Part shown: positions 1 to 6,036 of the stretch, piece by piece
Numbering within the stretch: the first letter of the stretch is position 1
Layout of the letters: each line of letters starts with the position of its first letter
Origin: an uncultured Flavobacteriales bacterium
GTDB taxonomy: Bacteria; Bacteroidota; Bacteroidia; Flavobacteriales_D; SKUL01
NCBI GenBank assembly: GCA_937911795.1
Contig: CALDPJ010000407.1
Span: 1 to 13,107, forward strand
Direction of reading: 5' to 3'
DNA length: 13,107 bases
Program-made: the position numbers and the translations under genes
The notes under the pieces: generated by a model
What the model saw: only the letters and a program-made list of their open reading frames with translations
Databases searched by the model: none
Told to the model about the DNA's origin: nothing

Positions 1-1
1 A

Positions 2-313
2 TTTCCCATCAAAGAGAGGTTCAGCTATTCTGTACCGAAGACCAAGATTTCTTTAGGCGCGGAACTCATGAATAGGGTGGGCCTTTATCGCTTAAATTCC
101 ATTTCGGCTTCTTATGGGTATAATTGGAATGCCAACCGATACGTTTACCATGAGATCAACCCCATCAATCTGAGCTATGTCAACCTTTCCAAAACAACGC
201 CGGAGTTCGATGCGATTTTGGAAAGCAACCCCTTCCTGAAGAGGAGTTTTGAGCAACAGTTTATCGCAGGGATTAATTATTTGTTCAATTATACGTTTCT
301 TACTTTTACGTGA
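2..313 (+). CDS. TamL/BamA-family outer-membrane protein, partial and truncated
   Basis: This is an open frame entering from the left edge, and it resembles the middle of the beta-barrel domain of Bacteroidota TamL-like (BamA/TamA superfamily) proteins, which insert proteins into the outer membrane. Visible features are alternating aromatic/polar beta strands, a phrase like NPFLKRSFEQQF (about residues 77-88 of the fragment) and a following INYLFNYTF strand. From my knowledge of the family, this phrase is followed by a further large part of the barrel. Here the frame instead ends within a few codons, and the last residues (LTFT) are the complement of the neighbouring actB tail. The true homology therefore ends near 286-290 and the stop at 311-313 is accidental. 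The family call rests on the pattern of this short piece; another BamA-like protein is possible. Lacking the barrel end, it would not be functional as it stands. Confidence 0.62.
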   Translation, partial: FPIKERFSYSVPKTKISLGAELMNRVGLYRLNSISASYGYNWNANRYVYHEINPINLSYVNLSKTTPEFDAILESNPFLKRSFEQQFIAGINYLFNYTFLTFT

Positions 314-563
314 TAGAACACGTTTGGTTTTGTTCCTATATGCTCCAACAAGTGGTACATTCTTTCGTTTTCGGCTAATTTTGAAACTTGGCTTGTTTTG
401 TCGTTTACATCTCCAAACACCATAGCTCCGCTTCCACAAGCTGCAGAACAAGCAACCGCATTGTGGAATTCTTCGCTTTCCACTGTTCTGCCTTCGCGTT
501 TGGCTTTTAAGATAACGGCTTGGGTGGCCTGAATACAGAAAGAACATTTTTTCCCAAAACTTA
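289..563 (-). pseudogene. C-terminal fragment of ActB (alternative complex III iron-sulfur/molybdopterin-like subunit)
   Basis: The minus strand from about 558 to the TAA at 291-289 encodes the tail of ActB (quinol:cytochrome c oxidoreductase iron-sulfur subunit, called TAT-variant-translocated molybdopterin oxidoreductase in Bacteroidota). The fragment has KCSFCIQ, AKREGRTV, CSAACGSGAMVFGDVND, ERMYHLLEHIGTKPN and a final VKVRNV. The CxxC and CxxxC pairs are ligands of the last ferredoxin-like cluster. Only about 90 codons remain of a protein that is normally around 1000 residues. At its upstream end the reading frame shifts: GAA AAA is followed by one extra A before TGT, so a WEK residue run lies in one frame and CSFC in the next. 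No other act genes are nearby. It is either a rearrangement relic or a wrongly joined contig piece, and it cannot make a working protein. Confidence 0.72.
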
Positions 564-566
564 TTC

Positions 567-1673
567 ATGCTGAACGACAAATATATTTGCGTAGTAGTGC
601 CGGCATATAACGAGGAGAGCCAGATTTTAAAAGTGGTACAGGCAATGCCCGCGTTTATTGATAGGATTGTGGTTGTAAATGACTGTTCAACCGATCAAAC
701 ATTGTCTGTGATACTACAGGCACAAGCCTCTGAAAACACAACAGATTTACTTCCGGAGTACACACCAGCTGTAACGACAAGAGGATCAATAGACTATAAC
801 CGCGCAGATGATGTATTCAAAAGCTTGCTTATTAAACAAAGTGAAAACCATGTACCGCGCGAGGTGTTTGAAAAACCTGACAACCGAATAGTGATTATCA
901 ATCATCGCAGAAATGCAGGTGTTGGAGCAGCAATAGCCAGTGGCTATTTGTGGGCCCGCCAAAAAAATATTTATTGCTCGGCTGTAATGGCCGGAGATGG
1001 TCAGATGGATCCCGCGGAATTGAAAGACATTTGTCTTCCGGTGATACAGGATCATTGTGATTATGTAAAAGGCAACCGGTTAAAACATCCGGCAGCGCTG
1101 GAAATCATTCCTAAAACACGGCTTTTCGGAAATTCAATTTTGTCCATCCTGACAAAAATAGCATCGGGCTACTGGAAAATTTCCGATACACAGACCGGAT
1201 ATACAGCTATAGGTATCAATGCCCTGAACGCAATTAAAATAAACGAAATATACCCGCGCTACGGAATGCCCAATGATCTGCTCGTAAAACTCAATATTCA
1301 GAACTGCACCATCAGCGAGGTCATCATTAAACCTGTTTATGATATTGGCGAGCAATCTAAAATGAAGATACACAAGGTGGTTCCTAAGATTAGTTTGCTG
1401 CTATTGAAAAGTTTCTGGAAGAGAATTTTATTAAAATACCTGATCCGTGATTTTCATCCTTTGTTTCTGCTCTATCTGCTCGGAACCCTTAGCCTGATTG
1501 TGGCAATGGGTTATTTTGTGAAAATAGCGGCACTTTGGATTACGCTCGCCCGACCCATTAATGAGCTAACGATTCTCGCTTTTCTATTTACGTTTCTCTT
1601 CGGATTCCAGTCGATATTCTTCGCAATGTGGATGGATCAATCCGACAATCAAAACAATTATAAAGAACTATGA
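567..1673 (+). CDS. Family 2 glycosyltransferase, DPM/polyprenyl-phosphate type, with two C-terminal membrane helices
   Basis: This 368-residue protein probably transfers a sugar from a nucleotide donor to a lipid or polyprenyl phosphate at the inner face of the inner membrane. The GT-A fold is recognisable from VVVPAYNEE (9-17), the donor-binding VVNDCSTDQT (36-45), INHRRNAGVGAAI (111-123), the metal-binding acidic motif AGDGQMDP (142-149) and the acceptor-side DTQTGY (207-212). Two hydrophobic segments follow at about 299-321 and 333-355, anchoring the enzyme. Compared with usual dolichyl-phosphate-mannose-synthase-like enzymes, about 45 extra polar residues lie between the second and third core strands (about 52-103). 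The stop overlaps the next gene's start (ATGA), indicating translational coupling. The start sits only a few bases from the actB fragment, so the native promoter may be missing; I see no promoter or Shine-Dalgarno there. The sugar and acceptor cannot be read from the sequence. Confidence 0.88.
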   Translation: MLNDKYICVVVPAYNEESQILKVVQAMPAFIDRIVVVNDCSTDQTLSVILQAQASENTTDLLPEYTPAVTTRGSIDYNRADDVFKSLLIKQSENHVPREVFEKPDNRIVIINHRRNAGVGAAIASGYLWARQKNIYCSAVMAGDGQMDPAELKDICLPVIQDHCDYVKGNRLKHPAALEIIPKTRLFGNSILSILTKIASGYWKISDTQTGYTAIGINALNAIKINEIYPRYGMPNDLLVKLNIQNCTISEVIIKPVYDIGEQSKMKIHKVVPKISLLLLKSFWKRILLKYLIRDFHPLFLLYLLGTLSLIVAMGYFVKIAALWITLARPINELTILAFLFTFLFGFQSIFFAMWMDQSDNQNNYKEL

Positions 1674-2515
1674 CCAGGGAGAATATCAAAAAATTCTCCT
1701 ACCCTGTTTTTTATATCCTCACCGGATACTTTATTTATCGCTTTTTGCGGGAAGTCGGACCGGACGTTTTCGCTTCGGTAGATTTGATCGTATTAACAGG
1801 GTCACTTCTACTATGTATCGCTGCGTATTGTATTTTTTCATGGGCATTGTTTCTCTACATCTCTGCACCGAAACTCAACCTCAACTTTCACCAGGTATTT
1901 GTAGCCTCCAATAAATATATCCTCGGAAAGTACCTGCCGGGTAAAATCTGGCAGTTTTCTGGTTTGTATATCCTGCTCAACCAGCAATATTCCAAAAAGC
2001 GTCAATCGGTAATTTCCTTATCGGTATTTCAAATTATCTCTTTGTGCGCCGGTACGGTCGTATCAGTTTACAGCGTTGGATCAATTTATACAGACTTACC
2101 CCATCTGACCTACTGGTTTTTATATGCGGGTCTGTTGTTGGTATGGATGGTACTACGAATAACCGCCCAAATTTCAACTACTACATTTTTGAGTTCCTTA
2201 CTGCTGGTTGCAGGATGGTTTCTCATGGGCCTGTCGTTTTATGCTTGTTTCGAAGCCTTTCGCCCCGGCATTCTCACCATTAAAAGCGCCATGATTTATC
2301 CTTTTTCGGTAGGGGCTGGAATCGTGGCAATAATTGCACCGGGCGGACTCGGTATACGCGAATTCATTGCGGGTGCCGTTTTGCAAAACCTGAAGTCTGT
2401 TGACGTCGCACTGATTGCTTCGTCGCTGATATTAATGCGACTGGTTTCTTTATTCAGCGAAATTATTCTGACAGGAATTGCATGGATTTATCCTAAGTTC
2501 CTCAATAAGCAATGA
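1670..2515 (+). CDS. Flippase-like / LPG-synthase-type integral membrane protein
   Basis: This is a 281-residue, very hydrophobic protein with several predicted transmembrane helices (for example about 11-26, 38-63, 115-136, 147-165, 174-192, 206-224, 244-275). It has two hallmarks of the lysylphosphatidylglycerol-synthase transmembrane family (AglD-like flippase domain): KYLPGKIWQF at 87-96 and IAPGGLGIREF at 222-232. Members occur next to glycosyltransferases and are proposed to act in lipid-linked sugar handling or aminoacyl-lipid transfer; the soluble aminoacyl-transferase domain of MprF is absent. Its start codon overlaps the glycosyltransferase stop by 4 bp, so the two are almost certainly cotranscribed and work on the same lipid-linked product. 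The gene ends 30 bp from the convergent galE. The substrate is unknown. Confidence 0.82.
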   Translation: MTRENIKKFSYPVFYILTGYFIYRFLREVGPDVFASVDLIVLTGSLLLCIAAYCIFSWALFLYISAPKLNLNFHQVFVASNKYILGKYLPGKIWQFSGLYILLNQQYSKKRQSVISLSVFQIISLCAGTVVSVYSVGSIYTDLPHLTYWFLYAGLLLVWMVLRITAQISTTTFLSSLLLVAGWFLMGLSFYACFEAFRPGILTIKSAMIYPFSVGAGIVAIIAPGGLGIREFIAGAVLQNLKSVDVALIASSLILMRLVSLFSEIILTGIAWIYPKFLNKQ

Positions 2516-2545
2516 TGACCAAAAACAGTAAGGGATCCTTCGGAA

Positions 2546-3574
2546 TCAATCCACTCGCTCCTTTAGCATTCTCTCCCAGTTCCACGCATCGCGCAACGCA
2601 TCGGCCATCGTTTTTTCTGCCTTCCAACCCAGTTCTTTTTCTGCACGCGCCGCATCCGCAAAAATGGCGGGAACATCACCGGGTCGTCGTTCGGCGTATT
2701 TATAGTTCAGGTTGACGCCCGTTTCACGTTCAAAAGTATCCACCACCTCCTGAACGCTGTAGCCCCTGCCGGTGCCCACATTAAAAACTTCAACAGGTTG
2801 ATCTTTTTGTGCATTCAGCCACTGGAGTGATTTTACGTGTGCATCGGCCAGATCCATCACGTGGATGTAATCGCGCACACAGGTTCCGTCGGGGGTATCG
2901 TAGTCTTTACCAAAAATGCTGAGCTCCTCCCGCAGGCCAATGGCCGTTTGAGTAATGAAGGGCACGAGGTTGTTCGGAACTCCCAGCGGTAGTTCGCCAA
3001 TTTTTCCGGAAGGATGTGCACCAATCGGATTGAAGTAGCGCAGCAAAACAGACCGCATCAACCATCCTGATTCTGCTGCATAACGTATGGCTTGCTCACA
3101 TACCTGCTTCGTATATCCGTAAGGCGAACTTGCTGGTTTTACAGGTGCATTTTCGTTGACCGGCAATTGATCCGGCACTCCGTACACCGTACACGACGAT
3201 GAAAAAACCAGGTCATAAACGTCAAACTCCTGCATGATCTTCAGCAGCGTCGTCAGAGAATTAATATTGTTCTCAAAATACTGAAGCGGTTTCTGCACCG
3301 ATTCACCAACGGCCTTAAATGCCGCAAAATGAATAACTCCTGAAATATCGTGCGCTTGAAAAACCGCTCTGAGGGCACTTTCATCACAACAATTAAACAT
3401 ATGAAAATGTACAGCGCCAGGGCACAATTCGATGATTCTGTCCACCATTCTGCGGTCTGAATTGGAAAAATCATCCACAATCACCGGTACAAAACCGGCC
3501 TCAGACAAAGCAACTACTGTGTGAGAACCTATAAAACCCGCTCCTCCGGTGACCAAAATTTCTTTCATGCGCAT
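2546..3574 (-). CDS. galE: UDP-glucose 4-epimerase
   Basis: GalE interconverts UDP-glucose and UDP-galactose using bound NAD+ in the cytoplasm, feeding galactose use and surface glycan synthesis. The 342-residue product is full length for the family. The extended SDR signatures are clear: the Rossmann motif TGGAGFIGSH (9-18), the acidic residues VDDFSN (33-38), HFAAFKAVGESV (82-93), the catalytic serine region SSSCTVYG (125-132), the YxxxK motif PYGYTKQ (151-157), RYFNPIGAHPSG (179-190), RDYIHVMDLADAH (234-246) and FNVGTGRGYSV (264-274). ATG codons at residues 1 and 3 are both possible; the second (position 3568) gives MKEILVTGGAGF, closer to typical GalE N-termini. It is divergent from the DUF4301 gene and convergent with the flippase-like gene. 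Confidence 0.95.
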   Translation of the reverse strand: MRMKEILVTGGAGFIGSHTVVALSEAGFVPVIVDDFSNSDRRMVDRIIELCPGAVHFHMFNCCDESALRAVFQAHDISGVIHFAAFKAVGESVQKPLQYFENNINSLTTLLKIMQEFDVYDLVFSSSCTVYGVPDQLPVNENAPVKPASSPYGYTKQVCEQAIRYAAESGWLMRSVLLRYFNPIGAHPSGKIGELPLGVPNNLVPFITQTAIGLREELSIFGKDYDTPDGTCVRDYIHVMDLADAHVKSLQWLNAQKDQPVEVFNVGTGRGYSVQEVVDTFERETGVNLNYKYAERRPGDVPAIFADAARAEKELGWKAEKTMADALRDAWNWERMLKERVD

Positions 3575-3585
3575 TTATTGAAGTT

Positions 3586-3593
3586 CAAATGTA
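3586..3593 (-). promoter_or_regulatory. Candidate -7 element for galE
   Basis: TACATTTG on the minus strand matches the Bacteroidota -7 pattern TAnnTTTG in all fixed positions and lies 11 bp upstream of the first galE ATG. No TTTG or TTG is present at the expected 19-21 bp spacing upstream, and the leader would be very short, so this is only a candidate. Confidence 0.3.
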
Positions 3594-3680
3594 CCATTAT
3601 TCAAACTTCGGTTGGCTTCTTGCTGCCGCATTGCGAGGCGATTTTATTATCTTCACACAACAAATAAAAATACATCGGGT

Positions 3681-5180
3681 TTGATTACAATTGATAGTGA
3701 GGCGTTGGAACAGAGGAGTATTTCATCCGACCATGCAAAAGAACAAATCAGGAGATTGACAGAAGGATTTAAAGCCATTCATCTGTTGCGTGCGGCTACC
3801 ATCAACGACGGAATCCATCATTTGAATGAAGCAGCCATCAATGATTACCTGGAGATTTTTAACGACGAAAGTCCATCGCTCAACCTGCTGAAATTTGTAC
3901 CCGCTTCGGGTGCAGCTACCAGAATGTTTAAAGCGCTCTATGAAGATCTTCCGGAAAATGCTTCGCTGCGGAAAGAGTTGGTGGACAACCTCGAAAAACT
4001 GCCGTTTTACGAAAAACTGAAACATGTAATTTCTTCGGAAGGACTGGATATTGATCAACTGAAAAAAAACGACCCACAACAGCTTTTTGACTTTATCCTG
4101 CAACCGCACGGACTGGATTTCGCTCGTTTCCCAAAGGGCCTCGTTCCATTTCACAAGTATCCGGAAGATGTACGAACCGCGTTTGAAGAACACCTCTACG
4201 AAGGAGCTTCGCATTGCGTGGGAGCAGACAGAAAATTGCGCATTCATTTTACGGTTCAGCAGGAATGGATGGAGCCCGTTAAAATGCTGCTTGAACAAAG
4301 GATAAAGAAGCTGACAAAATTCAATGTTTCGGAATTTGATCTTTCGTATTCTGTGCAATCGCCCTCTACGGATACATTGGCGCTGAACTCCAGGAATGAA
4401 CCGTTATGTGATCCCCATGGATCCCTCATGTTCCGTCCGGGGGGTCACGGTGCGTTGCTGTACAACCTGAACCAGCAGGAAGCCGATCTTATTTTTATCA
4501 AGAACATCGACAACATACTGGTGGATGCCTATAAATACCAGAGCCTGCTGTACAAAAAAGTGCTTGGCGGATTGGCCATTCACCTGCGCCGCAAAGTTTA
4601 CCGGTTCTGCAAAGCAATCGATCAGAACCGGGCGTCATTGTCCGTACGACGCGAGATGGAAATCTTCTTTCAGGAATGGCTCAATATTACCGTGCCGGAG
4701 GAATATACCCGGCGGGAACACAAACCCGAATTTCTGCGCTGGGCGTACGGGCATCTGAACCGTCCGATACGCGTTTGTGGAATGGTTAAAAATGAAGGAG
4801 AACCCGGCGGCGGACCATTCTGGGTGCGGGACAGTTCCGGAAGGGAAAGCCTGCAAATCGTCGAAAAATCACAGGTGAATATGTCGGATGATTCACAGGC
4901 GGAAATCATGGCTTCCTCCACTCATTTTAATCCGGTAGATCTGGTTTGCGTTACCCGAAATTACAAAGGTGAATCTTACAACCTGATGGATTTTGTGGAC
5001 CACGAAACAGGGTTCGTTTGTGTAAAAACACACCTAGGAGAAAAAATCAAAGCGCTGGAATTGCCCGGATTATGGAATGGCTCTATGGCGCTGTGGAATA
5101 CCGTTTTTGTGGAAGTGCCGATTGCAACTTTCAGTCCCGTAAAAACCGTGAATGATCTATTGCGGACGTTGCATCAGTGA
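3681..5180 (+). CDS. DUF4301 family protein, putative UDPGP-like nucleotidyltransferase
   Basis: I recognise this as the DUF4301 family of Bacteroidota, whose function is not established. The frame is open from a TTG at 3612, but no ATG occurs before the conserved region; the TTG at 3681 gives a 499-residue product whose N-terminus (ITIDSEALEQRSIS) lines up with family starts, so I chose it. Family phrases, numbered from that start, are FVPASGAATRMFKALYE (72-88), GLVPFHKYPEDVR (153-165), FRPGGHGALLYNL (251-263), DLIFIKNIDNILVD (269-282), GMVKNEGEPGGGPFW (367-381) and STHFNPVDLVC (413-423). The glycine-rich GAATRM loop, the PGGHGALL motif and the aspartate of KNIDN resemble the nucleotide and metal-binding motifs of UDP-sugar pyrophosphorylases (compare GxGTRM, PxGxGxLY and xVDNxLV). 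A sugar-1-phosphate uridylyltransferase-like role is my inference; divergent galE is consistent with it. No signal peptide or membrane helix is seen. Confidence 0.85.
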   Translation: MITIDSEALEQRSISSDHAKEQIRRLTEGFKAIHLLRAATINDGIHHLNEAAINDYLEIFNDESPSLNLLKFVPASGAATRMFKALYEDLPENASLRKELVDNLEKLPFYEKLKHVISSEGLDIDQLKKNDPQQLFDFILQPHGLDFARFPKGLVPFHKYPEDVRTAFEEHLYEGASHCVGADRKLRIHFTVQQEWMEPVKMLLEQRIKKLTKFNVSEFDLSYSVQSPSTDTLALNSRNEPLCDPHGSLMFRPGGHGALLYNLNQQEADLIFIKNIDNILVDAYKYQSLLYKKVLGGLAIHLRRKVYRFCKAIDQNRASLSVRREMEIFFQEWLNITVPEEYTRREHKPEFLRWAYGHLNRPIRVCGMVKNEGEPGGGPFWVRDSSGRESLQIVEKSQVNMSDDSQAEIMASSTHFNPVDLVCVTRNYKGESYNLMDFVDHETGFVCVKTHLGEKIKALELPGLWNGSMALWNTVFVEVPIATFSPVKTVNDLLRTLHQ

Positions 5181-5192
5181 ACTTATTGAGCG

Positions 5193-5223
5193 ATTACAAA
5201 AACAAATCTTTTTTCCTTGTAAT
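5193..5223 (+). terminator. Weak inverted repeat just after the DUF4301 gene
   Basis: ATTACAA (5193-5199) and TTGTAAT (5217-5223) form a perfect 7-bp inverted repeat with an A- and T-rich 17-nt loop, starting 12 bp after the stop codon. It has no T-tract after the stem, so it may be a weak terminator or 3' processing hairpin rather than a classical intrinsic terminator. Confidence 0.25.
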
Positions 5224-5272
5224 GTGAGAAGTATAGCTTAGGCCGTTCAAAACAGGAAGCACTCTGTTCAAA

Positions 5273-5396
5273 GTGCGATCCGTGAGAATATGTATTTCTC
5301 TCACAGATAGCACAGATGTACACAGATTTTTTGGGGTTCTATACCGAACACTTTCTGTGGAGATCTGTGCGATCCGTGAGCCGACCTATTTCTCTC
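5273..5396. repeat. Intergenic repeat element A: imperfect inverted repeat plus 30-bp direct repeat
   Basis: The arms at 5300-5326 (CTCACAGATAGCACAGATG and onward) and 5354-5380 are inverted copies matching at 23 of 27 positions with a 27-nt loop. On top of this, GTGCGATCCGTGAG-N6-TATTTCTCTC occurs twice in the same orientation, at 5273-5302 and 5367-5396, 94 bp apart. No coding frame is supported here. Similar CACAGAT / CCGTGAG degenerate repeats are, to my knowledge, dispersed between genes in many environmental bacterial genomes; I know no agreed name or function. Confidence 0.75.
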
Positions 5397-5455
5397 CTGT
5401 ATAGAAACCTAGGTGATAACTGTGAAATCTTTATGGCTCGTTGTGGTTCAGTCAT

Positions 5456-5549
5456 TTAACCACAAAGCTCACGGAGTCGGCACGGAGGACACGGAGGAAT
5501 AATAAAAATATTGCGCTCCTTGCGCCTCTATGGCGATCCTTGCGGTTAA
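5456..5549. repeat. Intergenic repeat element B: degenerate inverted repeat bounded by TTAACC/GGTTAA
   Basis: The 94-bp element opens with TTAACC and closes with its complement GGTTAA. The left arm carries three copies of CACGGAG (5470-5476, 5481-5487, 5490-5496); the right arm carries three TTGCG-containing units (5511, 5520, 5540), most preceded by CC or CTCC. An AT-rich centre (about 5498-5510) separates the arms. The two arms are related but considerably diverged, as in MITE-like or REP-like non-coding elements. No reading frame is evident. Confidence 0.65.
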
Positions 5550-5554
5550 AAAGT

Positions 5555-5642
5555 TTAACCGCTAATTACACAAGGGGAGATTGATTATCAAGTAAAACTT
5601 TCGTGGAGATCTCCGTGAAAGATTTGTGACCTCGGTGGTTAA
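5555..5642. repeat. Intergenic repeat element C: degenerate inverted repeat bounded by TTAACC/GGTTAA
   Basis: Five bases after element B, a second element of 88 bp again begins with TTAACC (5555-5560) and ends with GGTTAA (5637-5642). CACAA lies 14 bases in from each end on opposite strands, and the palindrome GGAGATCTCC (5605-5614) lies inside. GTGGAGATC is shared with element A's right arm, which suggests the elements belong to one family. Arm identity is low apart from these anchors. Confidence 0.55.
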
Positions 5643-5698
5643 AAAATTCTTTACCAATATCTGAAGTCATCAAATAAAAAGCTGTCCGTAAAAATCAA

Positions 5699-6034
5699 TT
5701 AAAGATTCTCCTTCAGCTCCAATAAAAATTCGCGCACTTTTTTCAACCGGTCGGTGATTTCGCTTTCGCGTTCGGCGGCGGTCGGATTATCCTTTAGTTT
5801 CTGTCGGGCACCTTCCAGCGTAAATCCACGCTCTTTGACGAGGTATTGAATCAGCTTCAGATTTTCGATGTCCTTTTTCGTGAAAAGCCGGTTGCCCTTT
5901 TTGTTTTTGTGCGGCTGAATGACGTCGAACTCTTTTTCCCAGAAACGAATGAGCGAAGCATTTACGCCCATTATCTCAGCCACTTCACCGATGGAATAAT
6001 AGAGCTTGCTGTCCGGAAACATTTCTGTGGACAT
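5699..6034 (-). CDS. MerR-family transcriptional regulator, small form
   Basis: This is a 111-residue DNA-binding protein. YYSIGEVAEIMGVNASLIRF (12-31) is the MerR helix-turn-helix, followed by the W-E-KEF segment (32-36) and the wing, with GNRLFTKKDIENLKLI (47-62) matching the usual R-x-YTxxDxxxL pattern. Residues about 63-80 form the second helical pair, and 88-111 is a charged, leucine-rich helix suited to dimerisation. No C-terminal effector domain or metal-binding cysteine is present, so the inducer (if any) cannot be read. It starts 2 bp after the M23 peptidase stop and is thus the second gene of that operon. Its targets are unknown; cell-wall genes, possibly its own operon, are a reasonable guess from context. 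Confidence 0.9.
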   Translation of the reverse strand: MSTEMFPDSKLYYSIGEVAEIMGVNASLIRFWEKEFDVIQPHKNKKGNRLFTKKDIENLKLIQYLVKERGFTLEGARQKLKDNPTAAERESEITDRLKKVREFLLELKENL

Positions 6035-6036
6035 CG

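Noticed and set aside
92..580. A 162-codon minus-strand open frame across the left edge
   Set aside because: It crosses both the TamL-like coding region and the actB fragment in a wrong frame and resembles no protein; only its first few codons (WEK) belong to the actB homology before the frameshift.
2516..2545. Bidirectional terminator between the flippase-like gene and galE
   Set aside because: A short bulged hairpin around GGATCCTTCGGAATC can be drawn, but it is weak and has no T-tract, so I do not call it.
3620..3655. Promoter for the DUF4301 gene (TTG ... TATCTTCA)
   Set aside because: The -7 match is incomplete and the 25-bp spacing falls outside the usual range.
3723..4358. A 211-codon minus-strand open frame inside the DUF4301 gene
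   Set aside because: It is a mirror frame of conserved coding sequence with no domain or promoter evidence.
5181..5698. CRISPR array in the repeat-rich gap
   Set aside because: The repeats are inverted, degenerate and of unequal spacing, with no regular repeat-spacer alternation and no cas genes.
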